Positions 1 through 11,087 of a stretch of 64,000 bases of DNA are shown here, one piece after another. This DNA is from Datura wrightii (taxonomy: Eukaryota; Streptophyta; Magnoliopsida; Solanales; Solanaceae): NCBI GenBank assembly GCA_035772735.1, contig JASDFA010000016.1:142302501-142366500 (forward strand). The letters run 5' to 3'. The notes under the pieces were generated by a model. That model did no database searches. It saw only the letters and a list, made by a program, of their open reading frames with translations, and was not told the DNA's origin. The first letter of the stretch is position 1; each line of letters opens with the position of its first letter. Position numbers and translations under genes: made by a program.

Positions 1-945
1 TTGAAATTTGACCTTCTTTTGAGTCAACTTAGTGAACGATGAAGCAATAGTTAATAATCCTTCTACAAACCTCCTATAGTAACTAGCTAAGCCCAAGTAA
101 CTCCTAATGTCAATTTGGGTTGTTGGTCTGGGCAAACTCTTTACAGCCTTAATCTTGTGAGACTCAACTCTAATACCCTCGGTGAATACTATATGGACAA
201 GGAAAGCCACTGACTTCTGCCAAAATTTGCACTTAGAAAACTTGGAAAATAACTCACGATTTTTAAATGTCTATAAGACTATTTTGAGATGGCTAGCATG
301 CTCCTCCTCACTCTTGGAGTAAATCAAGATATCATCAATGAAAACAATAACAAACATGTCCAACTACTTAAATGCTCTATTCATTATGTCCATAAATACT
401 ACATGAGTGTTTGTCAAACCAAAGGACATAACAACAAACTCAAAATAGCCATAACGGGTCCTGAAAGCTGTCTTGGGAATATCACACTCTCTAACTTTTA
501 AGTAATGATACCCATATCTGAGGACTAACTTTGAGAAATAAGTGGCACCTTGTAGTTGGTTGAACATGTCATCGCTTCTAGGAAAGGGATACTCATTCTT
601 GATAGTGACATTGTTCAACTTATGGTAGTTGATACACATCCTAAGAGTACCATCTTTCTTTTACTTGAAGAGAACTGAAGTACTCCAAGGTGAAACATTG
701 GGGGTGAATGAAACCCTTATCTAGAAGATCTTTTAACTTCTCTTTCAACTCTTTTAACATAGATGGGGCCATTCTTTATGGCGTAATACAGATGGGCTTA
801 GTATTAGGAAGAGCATTTATTCTAAAATATATTTTCATACTAAGAAGATCATCTGAAAAGACCTCAGGAAACTCATTCATGATTGGAACTGTCCTAACGG
901 ATAGTTTCTTGGAACTAGAGTCTCTTAATCCTACAATATAGTACT
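1..945 (-). pseudogene. E1 pol fragment: protease-RT linker and reverse transcriptase
   Basis: Minus-strand translation gives, in order, the linker before RT (LRDSSSKKLSVRTVPIMNEF), an RT core (CINYHKLNN, YFSKLVLRYGYHYLK, TAFRTRYGYFEFVVMSFGLT) and then IVFIDDILIYSKSEEEHA, which is the catalytic box of Ty3/gypsy RT with both aspartates kept. RT thumb and the start of the RNase H linker follow (IDIRSYLGLASYYRRFVEG) to the window edge. The reading frame shifts several times; the longest open part is 364-639. RT would copy the element RNA into cDNA inside virus-like particles. The 5' side continues, after the CACTA insertion, in the protease at 8480-8880. Confidence 0.85.
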
Positions 946-959
946 AAAAACTAGTCAAA

Positions 960-1340
960 AAATGAGGGTCATTTCGATGGACAGCTTGGTTTTTTGGCCA
1001 AATATGATGAAAAACTGACGGATAAAGGGTCGTTGGAATATGTCACTTTGGAAAAAAACCAACGGAAAGTATCGATTAATACTGACGAGCATCCATCAGT
1101 TCATTAAATTTTAATTCCGTGGGTTCTTTAAATGTTACTCGATGGGAGAAAAAATATTACCGATGGACACCATCGGTAATATTCAATTATTAATTAATTT
1201 TTTTAATTAAAACTTTTAAAATTTACTGACAGTGTCCATCAGTATGTTCTTCAAAACTAAAAACATACCGATGGACACCGTCAGTTATTCCATTGATTTT
1301 TTGGGTTACTGTTGGTGTGTATTTGTAGAAAACTTATGGA
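960..1340. repeat. CACTA sub-terminal repeats, left end
   Basis: Many copies of a short word in both orientations: CGATGGAC, TGACGGAT, CCATCAGT, CCGATGGACAC, CCATCGGTA, CCGTCAGT. In CACTA elements such sub-terminal words are the binding sites for the element's own DNA-binding protein. Spacing is irregular and several copies carry substitutions. Confidence 0.75.
1153..1183. repeat. Perfect hairpin palindrome, 14-bp arms, 3-nt loop
   Basis: Two sub-terminal words face each other: left arm AATATTACCGATGG, loop ACA, right arm CCATCGGTAATATT. Arms match perfectly. A weaker relative of the same word pair is at about 1268-1290. Confidence 0.9.
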
Positions 1341-1619
1341 CTTGCCTACACTATCCGTCGATTTTATGCAAATGCACCTGGAACAAAAAGTTGCAATTTC
1401 TGCATTCCCACCCTTAAAATTAAAATTCAATTAAATTTCAGGTAATATCCAGCACTAATTGCTGCCAAAATAATTCCAAATCAATAAGAACATCAGTAAC
1501 GTAGTAATTATCGAATTAAAACATCAAAAACAACACTAAATATCCACCAAAATTATCAAAATAGTTTTAAAATATCAAAAAATATATAAATGTTCAATAA
1601 TCCTAATAACTAAGGTGTC

Positions 1620-3428
1620 TCTTCAATATTTTTATCATCTGTCGAAAACTCATTATCATCCGATGGAGGAGAACGAGCACATCGTCTCCGTACTCCACTA
1701 GTTAGGATGTTCACTTATGTCTTGAGAGCCTCGACGGTATGACACATTTTCCTACTCTCAACAATGCATCTTGCCTTGGCATATGCCAAGGCACGTGTAA
1801 GTTATTAGATCTTCTGCGACATAGCAGCGATCTGAACACCATCAACTGCCTTGGCCTGGCTAGAAGAGCCGATACCTTCCAGTCCGGACTAAATTGGTCG
1901 AACTGGATTTCTAGATCCTAGGCCATAGACTCTCCCCTTTTGCCTCCCCCCGACCAGTTTTTCAGTCCAAATATGGGTAGGACATCCAGTGAGGCTAGGT
2001 CGGCCATCCTAGGGCTTCTTGAGTTTGGCTGCACTCGGATAAAAGAGTGGTTGATATTCCATCTACATCATTAAAAAAGGTTAGTATGATATTGTTGTTC
2101 AAATTAAACTTAACATATTACTATTCATATATAAGATGTATGAACTTACATAGGCTTCTTCAGCTCTTTGTTCGACCCATATGTTCGCATCAGGCTCATT
2201 CTTCTTCCTTTTTACATGGATAGCCCAAAATAGCTTCTCCTGAGTCGGGTGGCGACCCAATTTATTAGCCTGTAAATAAAATTTAATCAATGTTAAAAAA
2301 TACATAAAATTTAATCAAATTTATATAAGTATTTAATATAATAATTACTTACCAATTCTCTAGCTATTGTCATTTGCTTTTTGCACCCCTAGTGTGCAAC
2401 AAGCCACCTTTCCCTTCACCCCTGGCCTTCTTCATCTGTTCACACTTTGCCATAAATTCAGGCGTGCTCCAATATCTCTGAAGCTCCTCAAAATGATGAG
2501 GTAGCATCCACTTAGGCCTCTTGTTCTTTAATCTTGCATCCCTAAACCAATCTGACATCCTTGAACTGCCCTTCCTCTCAAGGTTCATGGCTATCTTCTT
2601 ATCGTGCTGAGGAAGCCAAGTACACAATGTCTGTAATCAATGATCAACTGTGTTAGATGATATATAATGATCATGGGCCAAAGAAGAATTTTATGAAATA
2701 ATGATTCATTAATATACCTTAAACTCATTAAACATGGCCTGTCGAACCTGATATGGTATTTCAGTCCAACATGGGTAAGGTCGATCATATATCCTCCAAA
2801 TGCTCTCCCTTAGAGCATTTTTGGCCTCTTTTCCTGGATGAAACCTATGAAAATACCAATTAACATTTCAAGTCATAAAAATAACATTAAGATTAAATAT
2901 TATAATCTAAATAAAAAAAAAATCAAACTTACCTAGATCCATCAGGCACGATCACTAGTCTGTCGAGACTGTTTGTATCTCCTGGCTGTGGCTCTCCAGC
3001 TGCTGGTGTTGGTGGTGGTTCCAGTGCTCTATATGACTGATCAAGGGTGGAGTACTAAAATCATCCTGTGAGTCTGACTCAGAGCTGCTATCTCTAAGTC
3101 GTAAGGCAGAAATGTTAGGAGATGATCCAATCGGGAAGGAGTACTGGATGATGAATTCGTCGAGTTTCCCATGGTAGAAAAATGCCAGGTGTAGGCATGA
3201 AATTGTGATAAGTTGTAGGAATGGAGGCACAGATGAATGTTCTACATGCCCAGTGCCATAGGAGACATAGGACAGAGGTGAAGAAGAATTTGTATGTGGA
3301 TTAGATGAAAGGCCACCCAAAGCAGCACTAGAATCTAGTGGTCTCCTATGTCTTTTCCTACTACTCTTACTAGATTTACTACCCCTACTAGTTTGGCCTC
3401 GATAAACATCACTTGATGACATCTGCAT
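1620..3428 (-). pseudogene. CACTA second ORF: plant En/Spm (Ptta-type) DNA-binding transposase protein
   Basis: The minus strand encodes an N-terminal Ser/Arg-rich segment starting near 3421 (MSSSDVYRGQTSRGSKSSK). Then come IYDRPYPCWTEIPYQVRQAM (about 2790-2730), RMSDWFRDARLKNKRPKWML and HHFEELQRYWSTPEFMAKCE with KKARGEGKGGLLHTRGAKS (2627-2370), and PDANIWVEQRAEEAYV (2305-2150). This series is typical of the second protein of plant CACTA elements, thought to bind sub-terminal repeats. AT-rich gaps between blocks (about 2640-2700, 2850-2930, 2280-2350) look like introns. Frame changes and missing splice continuity make it a probable pseudogene. It lies directly downstream of the TNP2-like gene on the same strand. 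Confidence 0.75.
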
Positions 3429-3603
3429 ACAAGTTTACATTATAATATGTGATTAAAAAATAATATAAGTATTAGATATAATAATTACTTAAAAAAATTA
3501 ATTAAGTTACTTGCTAATCATCATTCTCCCATTCTTCCTCCCGGCTTGTTTCATATCCATCATTCTCCCATTCTTCCTCCTCACTTGTTTCATAATCATC
3601 ATT

Positions 3604-6600
3604 TCATTCTTCTCCCTCACTTGGTTCATTTTCATTATCTACTTCGTCCTCAACAGTTGCAATTTCAATTATTACATCATCATTAGAAACTTCTTCTAAT
3701 ATGTGTTCAGGATGTTCTAAACTTTGTTCTAACTCAGCATCCACGGTTTGATGAACAACTACCAAATCATTTTGACATGCCACATCAAACACATTATGAA
3801 TCTCTATCCGATCCACAGGCGTAGTCATTATAACCACCCACCAATCAGCCTTGTCTCTACGCAGAGGATATGGAGCATAATACACCTGCTTAGCATTTTG
3901 TGAAATGATGAAAGGATCATAACGGTCATATTGTCTGGTGTGCTTAACTTCAGTTATATTATGCTATTGATTAACTCTAGTACCTATGTGCGATGGATCA
4001 AACCACTAACACCAAAATAGTACTATCTTTATCCTCTGCCATCGAGCATACCGAACTTCTATTATCTCTTGTATCACACCATAATAATCAACAGTTTGGT
4101 CATTACTGTCTACATCTCCTTTAACGCACACTCTGCTATTATTGGTTTTCTTGTACTTAGAAGTTTCCTCTGTTTGAAACTTGAAACCATTGGCACAATA
4201 TTTACATATAGACTGAATTTGACTATCAGGCCCATGTGAACATCACTCACAATTTGCAAATGTTCAATATTGCTACTTTCATCATGAACCTACATAGTGT
4301 TTAAAAAATGATTAAATAAACGATTATGTTGTACCTATATCGTTAAAATGATATTGAACAATTACATAGTCTTTCAGCCTATCAAAGAACCTCGTATATA
4401 TAGCATCATTACCCCATTGTCCTACAAAGTAATTGTTCAATAACATTAGTTTTTTACATTATTTTAAGCATTAGTATTTAAATAATAATATTCAATAACA
4501 TCATTTAGAAGTTACTCAAGATATGATTGTATCTTGGGGGAATTAAGAAAAGTGTGTGCCACAATATATTGCATTTCCATACTACTCAAACCTCGTCTGG
4601 TTGATTAAAAATTAATCGGTGGGTGGCTAGGATCGATATTATCGTCGTCATTACAGGTAGGCCTATTTCTTAAAGTTGGCACTTGCTGCTAAAAATAGTA
4701 AGAACAGAAATGAGAAATTTTCCCTGCAAGATAAGCTTCATAGATAGATCTTTCAATCTTAGACCTCTGCTTAACAATTCTTTTTCACTTGCCAATAGTT
4801 TTGTATAAAATTTTGATGTTAGTAATTTGGTTAAACCAACTTAAAAGTTTAATTGTGTACAACGTCATAGTTTTTGTACCTTTCGAATGGATACATCCAT
4901 ATGTATTGAACTGGGCCTCCAAGACACGCCTCATGTACGAGGTCAATCGGTAATATTCCATCACATCAAAGAACTCACACGAGAAGATCATTTCCAACTT
5001 AGTAGTAATCAAAGGAATGTTCTCATCCATCTTTTTTAAGTTATCCTCCCACAAAGTGTTACTACACAAATCATTGAAGAACAAACTTACCTCTATCATT
5101 GGATTTTATATCCTATCAGGTAGCCTTTTAAATGCAATAAGAATCAAAATTTCCATGAAAACATGACAATCATGGATTTTTAAACAACACAACTTCCCTC
5201 TATTCATATCTACACGCTTCCCCAAATTTAAAGCATAGCCCTCAGGCATTCTCAAATTCTTAACCCACTCACAAATCTCATATTTTTCATCCAATGTAAA
5301 TTAAAAGCTCGCCTTGGGCTTTAATAATTTATTATTGTGTATTTCTTGCAGCTCTAGTTCCTTTTTTCTGTAGTATTCTTTTAAGTCCATTCTAGCCTTT
5401 GGATTATCTTTTGTCTTACTCTTAACATCCATCTCAATGTTGAACAAATTATCAAAATAATTTTTTTCAATGTGCATCTCATCAAGATTGTGTCATAGAA
5501 GATTGTCCTTCCAGTATGGAAACTCCCAAAATATGCTCTGTTTTGTCCAATTATATCTAACACCATATTGAGGAAGTCTAGAAGGTGTAGCTTCTGTAAC
5601 CTTTGCAAAGTGACAAAATCTCTCCCAAATTTCACTTGCTGACAATAACGGAGGTGGTAGATCATTTTCAACTTTATTCTTTCAGAAAGCATGTTTCATT
5701 CTTATAAATTCGTAATCCAATGGTAAGAACCGATGGTGACAATCAAACCATGAATTTTTATGATCATATTTTAATGTGAATGCTTTACTATTTTTATGAA
5801 ATATGGTCAAGATAATTTTCCAACTCTCATCCAACCAGACAACATCCTACACACTAGAAAATCATTTATAGTCCGTAGTAAACAAGCATGCAAAAGAAAA
5901 TTCTGCTTAAATATATGCCATAAGCTACTACACCATCAGACCACAATTATTTTAACTGGTCTATCAAAGGTTGTAGATAAACATCAATCAAACTTTTTGG
6001 AATACGAGGACCCGAGATAATACAATTTAGAAATATATAGTGATTTGTCATACACATTTTAGGTGGAAAATTATACGGAGTAAGGAATATAGGTCAGCAA
6101 GAGTAGGGTGCAGCAAAAATAGAGAATGGTGTAAAACCATCTGCACATAAGCCTAATCTAATATTTCTTGGTTTAGTGGCAAAATCAGGATAAGCTCTAT
6201 TGAAATATTTCCAAGTTTATTCATCTGATGGATGAGACATAACACCGGGAGCCTTTCTATTCTCACGGTGTCATCTCATATGAGGAGCAGAACTCATTGA
6301 TGTGTACACCCTGTTTAAATGAGGTACAAGACTTAACTGGAACCATCTTCCTACCAGGAGTCAACTTAAAATGAGCATATCCATAAAACTTACAATTTTC
6401 TAGATTCCCCATACTTCTTATAGAACAACATGCAACCATTTTCACAATAATGAATTCTATCATACGACAATCCTAACTTGGAAACCAATGTATTTGTCTG
6501 ATAGAAATTCTTAGGTATGTTAAACTCAGGGTTAACTAGTTCCCCCAAAAGACCAGCCATAGAGTGCATAGCTGCTTGAGGAACACCCCAATCTGATTTG

Positions 6601-7053
6601 ATATTGATTAGTATAACTACAACAAACAACTTAGAATGCGGACTCCATACACATAGTCGGTGACTAGCCTCTTCTAGTTGTTTGTAGAAACGCATTGCTT
6701 CTTCACTGAGAATTTCTTCGAAATATTGTCGAGTTCCATCCCATATTGTATTATGAATGCATCATTGACCATTTCATGCACTCTCTCATGTTGAACACTA
6801 CTTTGATCATGTGCAGACCTACTAATTTCACAAATGACATTATAAAATATACCATTCTCTCCATCAGTCTCACCATGATCAATCCACACAAAAAATCCAG
6901 GCTTAAACCAATAATAGTAAATATGAATACAACTTTATCAGGTTTAAAAAACATTATGCAATTGCATCACTCCTCAAACACCTTCAACTAATTCATCTTT
7001 CATGCTCCCACGATTTGCATTAATTCTATGATACATCCACATACGATGATTCA
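3604..7053 (-). pseudogene. TNP2-like CACTA transposase, broken
   Basis: The likely start is at 7053 (minus), giving MNHRMWMYHRINANRGSMKD, the usual N-terminus of the family. Blocks follow in order: MWIDHGETDGENG (about 6889); the DSWGL-like stretch WGVPQAAMHSMAGLLGELVN and KLGLSYDRIHYCENGCMLFY (6700-6400); the conserved domain around SFHTGRTIFYDTILMRCTLK (5692-5381); LRMPEGYALNLGKRVDMNRG with LKIHDCHVFMEILI (5294-5106); ICSCEFFDVMEYYRL-like sequence with YGCIHSKGTKT (5099-4785); and a C-terminal block YYAPYPLRRDKADWWVVIMT (3885-3800). Frameshifts after the first 26 codons and stops throughout rule out a working transposase. The acidic tail near 3604-3700 is unusual but may be decay. Confidence 0.8.
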
Positions 7054-7059
7054 TCTAAA

Positions 7060-7900
7060 AGAATAGAGATATTTTAGATGACAAATATAAATCTAAATTA
7101 ATTAATTTATATTGATAATTAACTTTTATTATTTAATGGTCACTAATTATCCAACAAACATCCTCCAAAAGTAAGTCAAATTTTGATGAAATTATTGAAT
7201 TAATATGTAATAACTAAATTATATGTGGTTAAGAAATTTGAGTATTTAATAATAAATATTTATAATTATTGAATTATGAATATGAAATTTTAATAATTAT
7301 TAACTTTGAATTATTATATTATTCTTGATATATAATTGTTATTGTTAAACTTTATTATTAAATTTTTTAATTATTAAACTTTAGTAGTTGTTGTTACTAG
7401 TTATTTTTGATAAATTTCTAACATAATTTGTAATAAAGTTTCAAACACAATGAAATCTAACAATGTAATAAAATTTCAACTAAACCTAACAATCCTAACA
7501 TATAACATTAACAACGAAATTTAACAAATTAACAATTAAATCTAACAAACTAAAAAAGTTTCAACTAAACCTAATCCTAAAAATAACATTAACAATAAAA
7601 TCTAACAATTCTAACAATTTAACAATAAAATCTAACCATCTAACAAAGTTTCAACTAAATCTAATTAACAATCCTAAAAGCAACATTTACAATAAAATAA
7701 AAAAAAATTTAACAATTTAAATAACATTAACAATATAATAATTTAACAAATAACAATAACAATAAAAAATAATAATTTATCAAAGAAGTATAACAATTCT
7801 AACAATAACATTAACAATATAGAAATTTAACAATGACAGTAACAATGAAATCAAACAATTTAACCTAAAATCTAACAAAAAAAAATTTAATTCAAAAATT
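7060..7900. repeat. AT-rich degenerate repeat region inside CACTA
   Basis: About 840 bases of very AT-rich sequence upstream of the TNP2 start. From about 7440 to 7890 the words TAACAAT, AAATCTAACAA and TTCAACTAAACC recur irregularly. No coding signal is seen. It may contain the decayed promoter of the transposase gene. Confidence 0.6.
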
Positions 7901-8089
7901 GAAAACCCTAACCTTCAAATATGATAGTGGGTCGGGTTAGGAAGTATGGTGAAGGAGTTGGTTAGTCGGCGGCGGAGTTGCGGCGAAGAGGGTGGACAGT
8001 GGTCGTGGATGGGTGGTGGGCTGGAAGGATAATCGCCGGACAAGATTAGAGAGATGAGAGAAATGAGAAAAAGAGAGAAATAGGGAAGA

Positions 8090-8475
8090 AAGGGGGTTCC
8101 GGGTCGATTAAAAAGAACAAACCGACGAACAGGGTCGGTTAGTCCGTCGATTTTTTGGTCAAGATCGATCAACTCATTTAATTGAAAAACCGATGAATTT
8201 ATAAATTAAAAAAATAAATAACAAATTCTTATCTTTACATAAATGATTATTATATAAAGAAAACGATCATGTTCATCATCCAATTAAAACATTTTAACTT
8301 TTTTAGTATATATCGAACGTATCTGTCGGTTATCTATTTTGCGAAAAAATCCGCGAAAAATAAAGAGGGATTAGCCGATGGTTACGGTAATTATATTAAT
8401 AAAATAATTAAAAATTAGATAAACCAAGGGATAGAGTCGGTATTCCAATGGTTTTTTGGTCCCACGCTGTCCGCC
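8090..8475. repeat. CACTA sub-terminal repeats, right end
   Basis: The same word family as at the left end recurs here: ACCGACGAAC, GGTCGGTTAGTCCGTCGA, AACCGATGAA, TCTGTCGGTTA, GCCGATGG, GAGTCGGTATTCC. At the extreme end, GGACAGCGTGGGACC read on the minus strand resembles the left end's GGACAGCTTGG, which supports an inverted terminal arrangement. Confidence 0.7.
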
Positions 8476-8479
8476 GGTG

Positions 8480-10163
8480 CTTGACCCTTAGAGATAATCT
8501 TCCTAGCTTTAAGATATGAGATGAAGTGCCCCTTAAGCATGACAGAACTACCTTCCACAACTAAGACTGGTTTGTTTGGAAATCGAAACTCTACTACTTG
8601 GGTCCTAAAATTAACTGTGGCATAACAGGAATATAACCAATCCATGCCTAGAATGACATTGAAATCCACCATGTCTAACTCTACTAGTTCAGTTGTGGTG
8701 ACATTATAATGAATTGAAATGGTATAATTTTTTGTAGATTCTCTTGTCTAAAGACACATTAAAAGGTTCTAAGTGTTGTTCCGAAGAGATCCCAAACATA
8801 ACGGCTACATAAGGATTCACAAAAGATAAAGTAGCACCTGGATCAAGTAAAGAATACACATTAATAGAGAAGACTTTCAACATACTAGTGACAACATCTT
8901 AGGAGTTCTCCTGATCCTAGCGATTAGAAACAGCATACAGATGGTTTTGACATCCGCCTATGCCTAATGTAGTGCCCTTTTGGGCAATTCTGCCTGTTGT
9001 GGGAGTAGACTAAGCTTTGTTGCCCCCATTTCCCTGCCGTGATGGATAATCTCCTAGAAAATGGCCCCATTGGCTGAATCCATAGAATCCATCTCTACCC
9101 AAATGACACTCACCCAAGTGGGTCCTACCACACTTAGCACAAGGTGGGTGACGAGGGGTTCCCTGAACTGTATTACTTTGCATCTGAGACCTTTGATCAT
9201 TGTTATTACTTGTGGTTGGACCATTAGCGGGTCACTAAGTAGGTCTAGAGGACATCTTTTTGAAAAAGGACCTATTTCCATTTCTGTTCCTCTATTGTGT
9301 GGTCTCATTACCTGCTAGCTTAGACCTCTTACTCTGGTGCTCCTTTCTATCCTTCTGTTTATCTTCATCTAACTACTGGGCATACACCATAAGTATAGAA
9401 ATATCCATATCAATGATCAATAATGGGCTCTTTCACTCCTTCTTCACGTGTTTGCCCAACCCTAATATGAACTTCCTCATTCTAACTCTCATATCTAGTA
9501 CCATCTCTAGAGAATATCTGGATAGCTGGACGAACTTAAGGCTATACTCCTTCACGCTCATAGTGCCCTGCCTCAAGTTCACAAACTCTTCTTCCTTCAC
9601 CTCTCTTAGCTCCCGAGGAAGAAGTGGTTTAAGAATGCCTCCTCAAAATTATTCCAAGTTGTCGGGGCTGCATTCTTACCTCATCCCTTCTCCTACTAGT
9701 CATACCAAACATTAGCCACATCCTTAAGTTGATAAGAAGCAAACTCAATTGCCTCTCATTACCTTCAAAATCTTCCAGATCTCATCAATAATGTTCTGGG
9801 AGTCCTCATCAACCTTAGACCCCGTGAATACTGATGATTCATCCTCATGAACTCTCTAATCCTTGATGCCCCTAATTAATCATGAGAAATGAAACTAGCT
9901 GGCGTTGGGCTCTGATGGCTTGATTGAGCCACCACCAACTAAGAGACCATTTGTATTGCCCCTCTAAACTCTGCCTCTAAAGTAGCACCTCTAGGAGGGT
10001 GAGGAACCATTATCTCCGGAGCCCTTCCACTAGTAGTTGGTGCATCCTGGGCTTCAACACTAGATCCCTGAACTAGTGTGAGTTCCCCATTATGGGTCTA
10101 CGTCATAGTTTATGCACGGTGATTAGCTGCATTCCTCTGGATGACAATACGTTTCAAAGGCAT
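8480..10163 (-). pseudogene. E1 gag and aspartic protease, broken
   Basis: The start is at 10163 (MPLKRIVIQRN) and gag runs minus-strand with in-frame stops. FASYQLKDVANVWYD is the usual capsid-region word of Del-type gag. A zinc-knuckle-like segment CAKCGRTHLGEC is at about 9140-9105, followed by GFYGFSQWGHF, which has lost its cysteines. The protease carries SLLDPGATLSFVNPYVAV (about 8860-8810; catalytic D-x-GA, here DPGA) and then FNVILGMDWLYSCYATVNFR and KGHFISYLKARKIISKG (8672-8490), where the CACTA insertion cuts the frame. Gag would form the particle and the protease would process the polyprotein. Confidence 0.8.
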
Positions 10164-10279
10164 GATCTGAAACACATGAATGCACGAATTAGGAGGAAGT
10201 CTTTATAGAGTTAAACTCTATCGCACGATCTAGAGTATGAAAGGAGAAAAGTATTTTCTAATGCCCTATAGTCTCCCAA

Positions 10280-10309
10280 TTATAGATGTGGCGCGCTTCA
10301 CACCTATAA
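10280..10309 (-). promoter_or_regulatory. E1 leader hairpin with GCGCGC loop (dimerization-signal candidate)
   Basis: In element sense: arm TTATAGGTGTG, loop AAGCGCGC, arm CACATCTATAA. This is an 11-bp stem with one G-U pair and an 8-nt loop ending in a self-complementary GCGCGC. It lies 61 nt downstream of the primer-binding site and upstream of gag. Equivalent hairpins occur in E2, E6 and E7. Shape and place match retroviral dimerization-initiation hairpins; function here is inferred. Confidence 0.6.
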
Positions 10310-10370
10310 GAAGAACACTACTAGATGCGGTTTTGTAGACATCCTAGGATTTTTAAATAACTTAATGATG

Positions 10371-10378
10371 TGATACCA
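10371..10378 (-). other. E1 primer-binding site (initiator tRNA-Met type), decayed
   Basis: TGGTATCA on the minus strand, directly next to the LTR edge, matches the first 8 bases of the tRNA-iMet complement TGGTATCAGAGC; the remaining bases have diverged. Confidence 0.65.
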
Positions 10379-10379
10379 T

Positions 10380-11053
10380 TATCATGCCCCGAGCCTACAC
10401 CCTGGGCATGGCCAGTGGTCAGATCACCTTGTGATCCAAGCGAGCCCTTGGCCTGACTTACTACTAGCTGAGAATACAATAAAATATAGAGAAAGTAATA
10501 ACTGTAATGGGCTTAGTAAAATAAAATAAGATTTATTAGGAAATAAAATCTATGTTAGTAACATTTATGACTCAAATCTAACTAATCTATGAAACTTCTA
10601 TAACTGAAGAATAGGTTCTGGAATAAAGCTCCCACGACTACCTTAAGCTTTACTAAAAATAAAATCAAAACTTGTCTAGGACTCTCTGAAACTAGGAGGC
10701 CTCACCAAAAGATGAATGAACTAGATCCTAATGAAGTGCCTGCTGCTGATCTAGTCTACCTTAATCTGCATCATAATAAGATGCAGCGCCATATGACATC
10801 AGTATATTGAATGTATGGTATGTAAAATGACTGAATAAAACAACAGTTAAACAACAATATCTGAACTGAAAGAATAAACCAACTAAAGTAATCTGACTGA
10901 ATCTGAAGCTTTGAATGATGCATAAAAAGCAAGTATAAAGATGTGTAAGACAATTATGCGATAAAACTATGCATCAAAACTATCTATGAAAAATACATAC
11001 ATACATACATACATATATATACACATACATACATACATACATACATACATACA

Positions 11054-11087
<34 letters not shown>

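Larger units (their letters stand above)
942..8485 (-). mobile_element. CACTA (En/Spm-like) DNA transposon inserted in E1 pol
   Basis: E1 protease is readable down to about 8480 and the RT linker resumes at about 945; what lies between is CACTA sequence. It has short CGATGG/CCATCGGT sub-terminal words at both ends, a TNP2-like transposase on the minus strand (about 7053-3604), and downstream of it a second protein of the plant En/Spm transposase type (about 3428-1620). The left tip reads TACTA, a one-base change from CACTA. The right tip is too decayed to place exactly, and I could not confirm the 3-bp target duplication. Both ORFs are broken, so the copy is dead. Confidence 0.8.

Noticed and set aside
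7915..8172. Minus-strand ORF starting MIDLDQKIDGL as a gene
   Set aside because: Lies in CACTA sub-terminal repeats; composition is driven by the repeated words.
9054..9318. ORFs on both strands at this place as separate genes
   Set aside because: They are out-of-frame readings of the E1 gag zinc-knuckle region.
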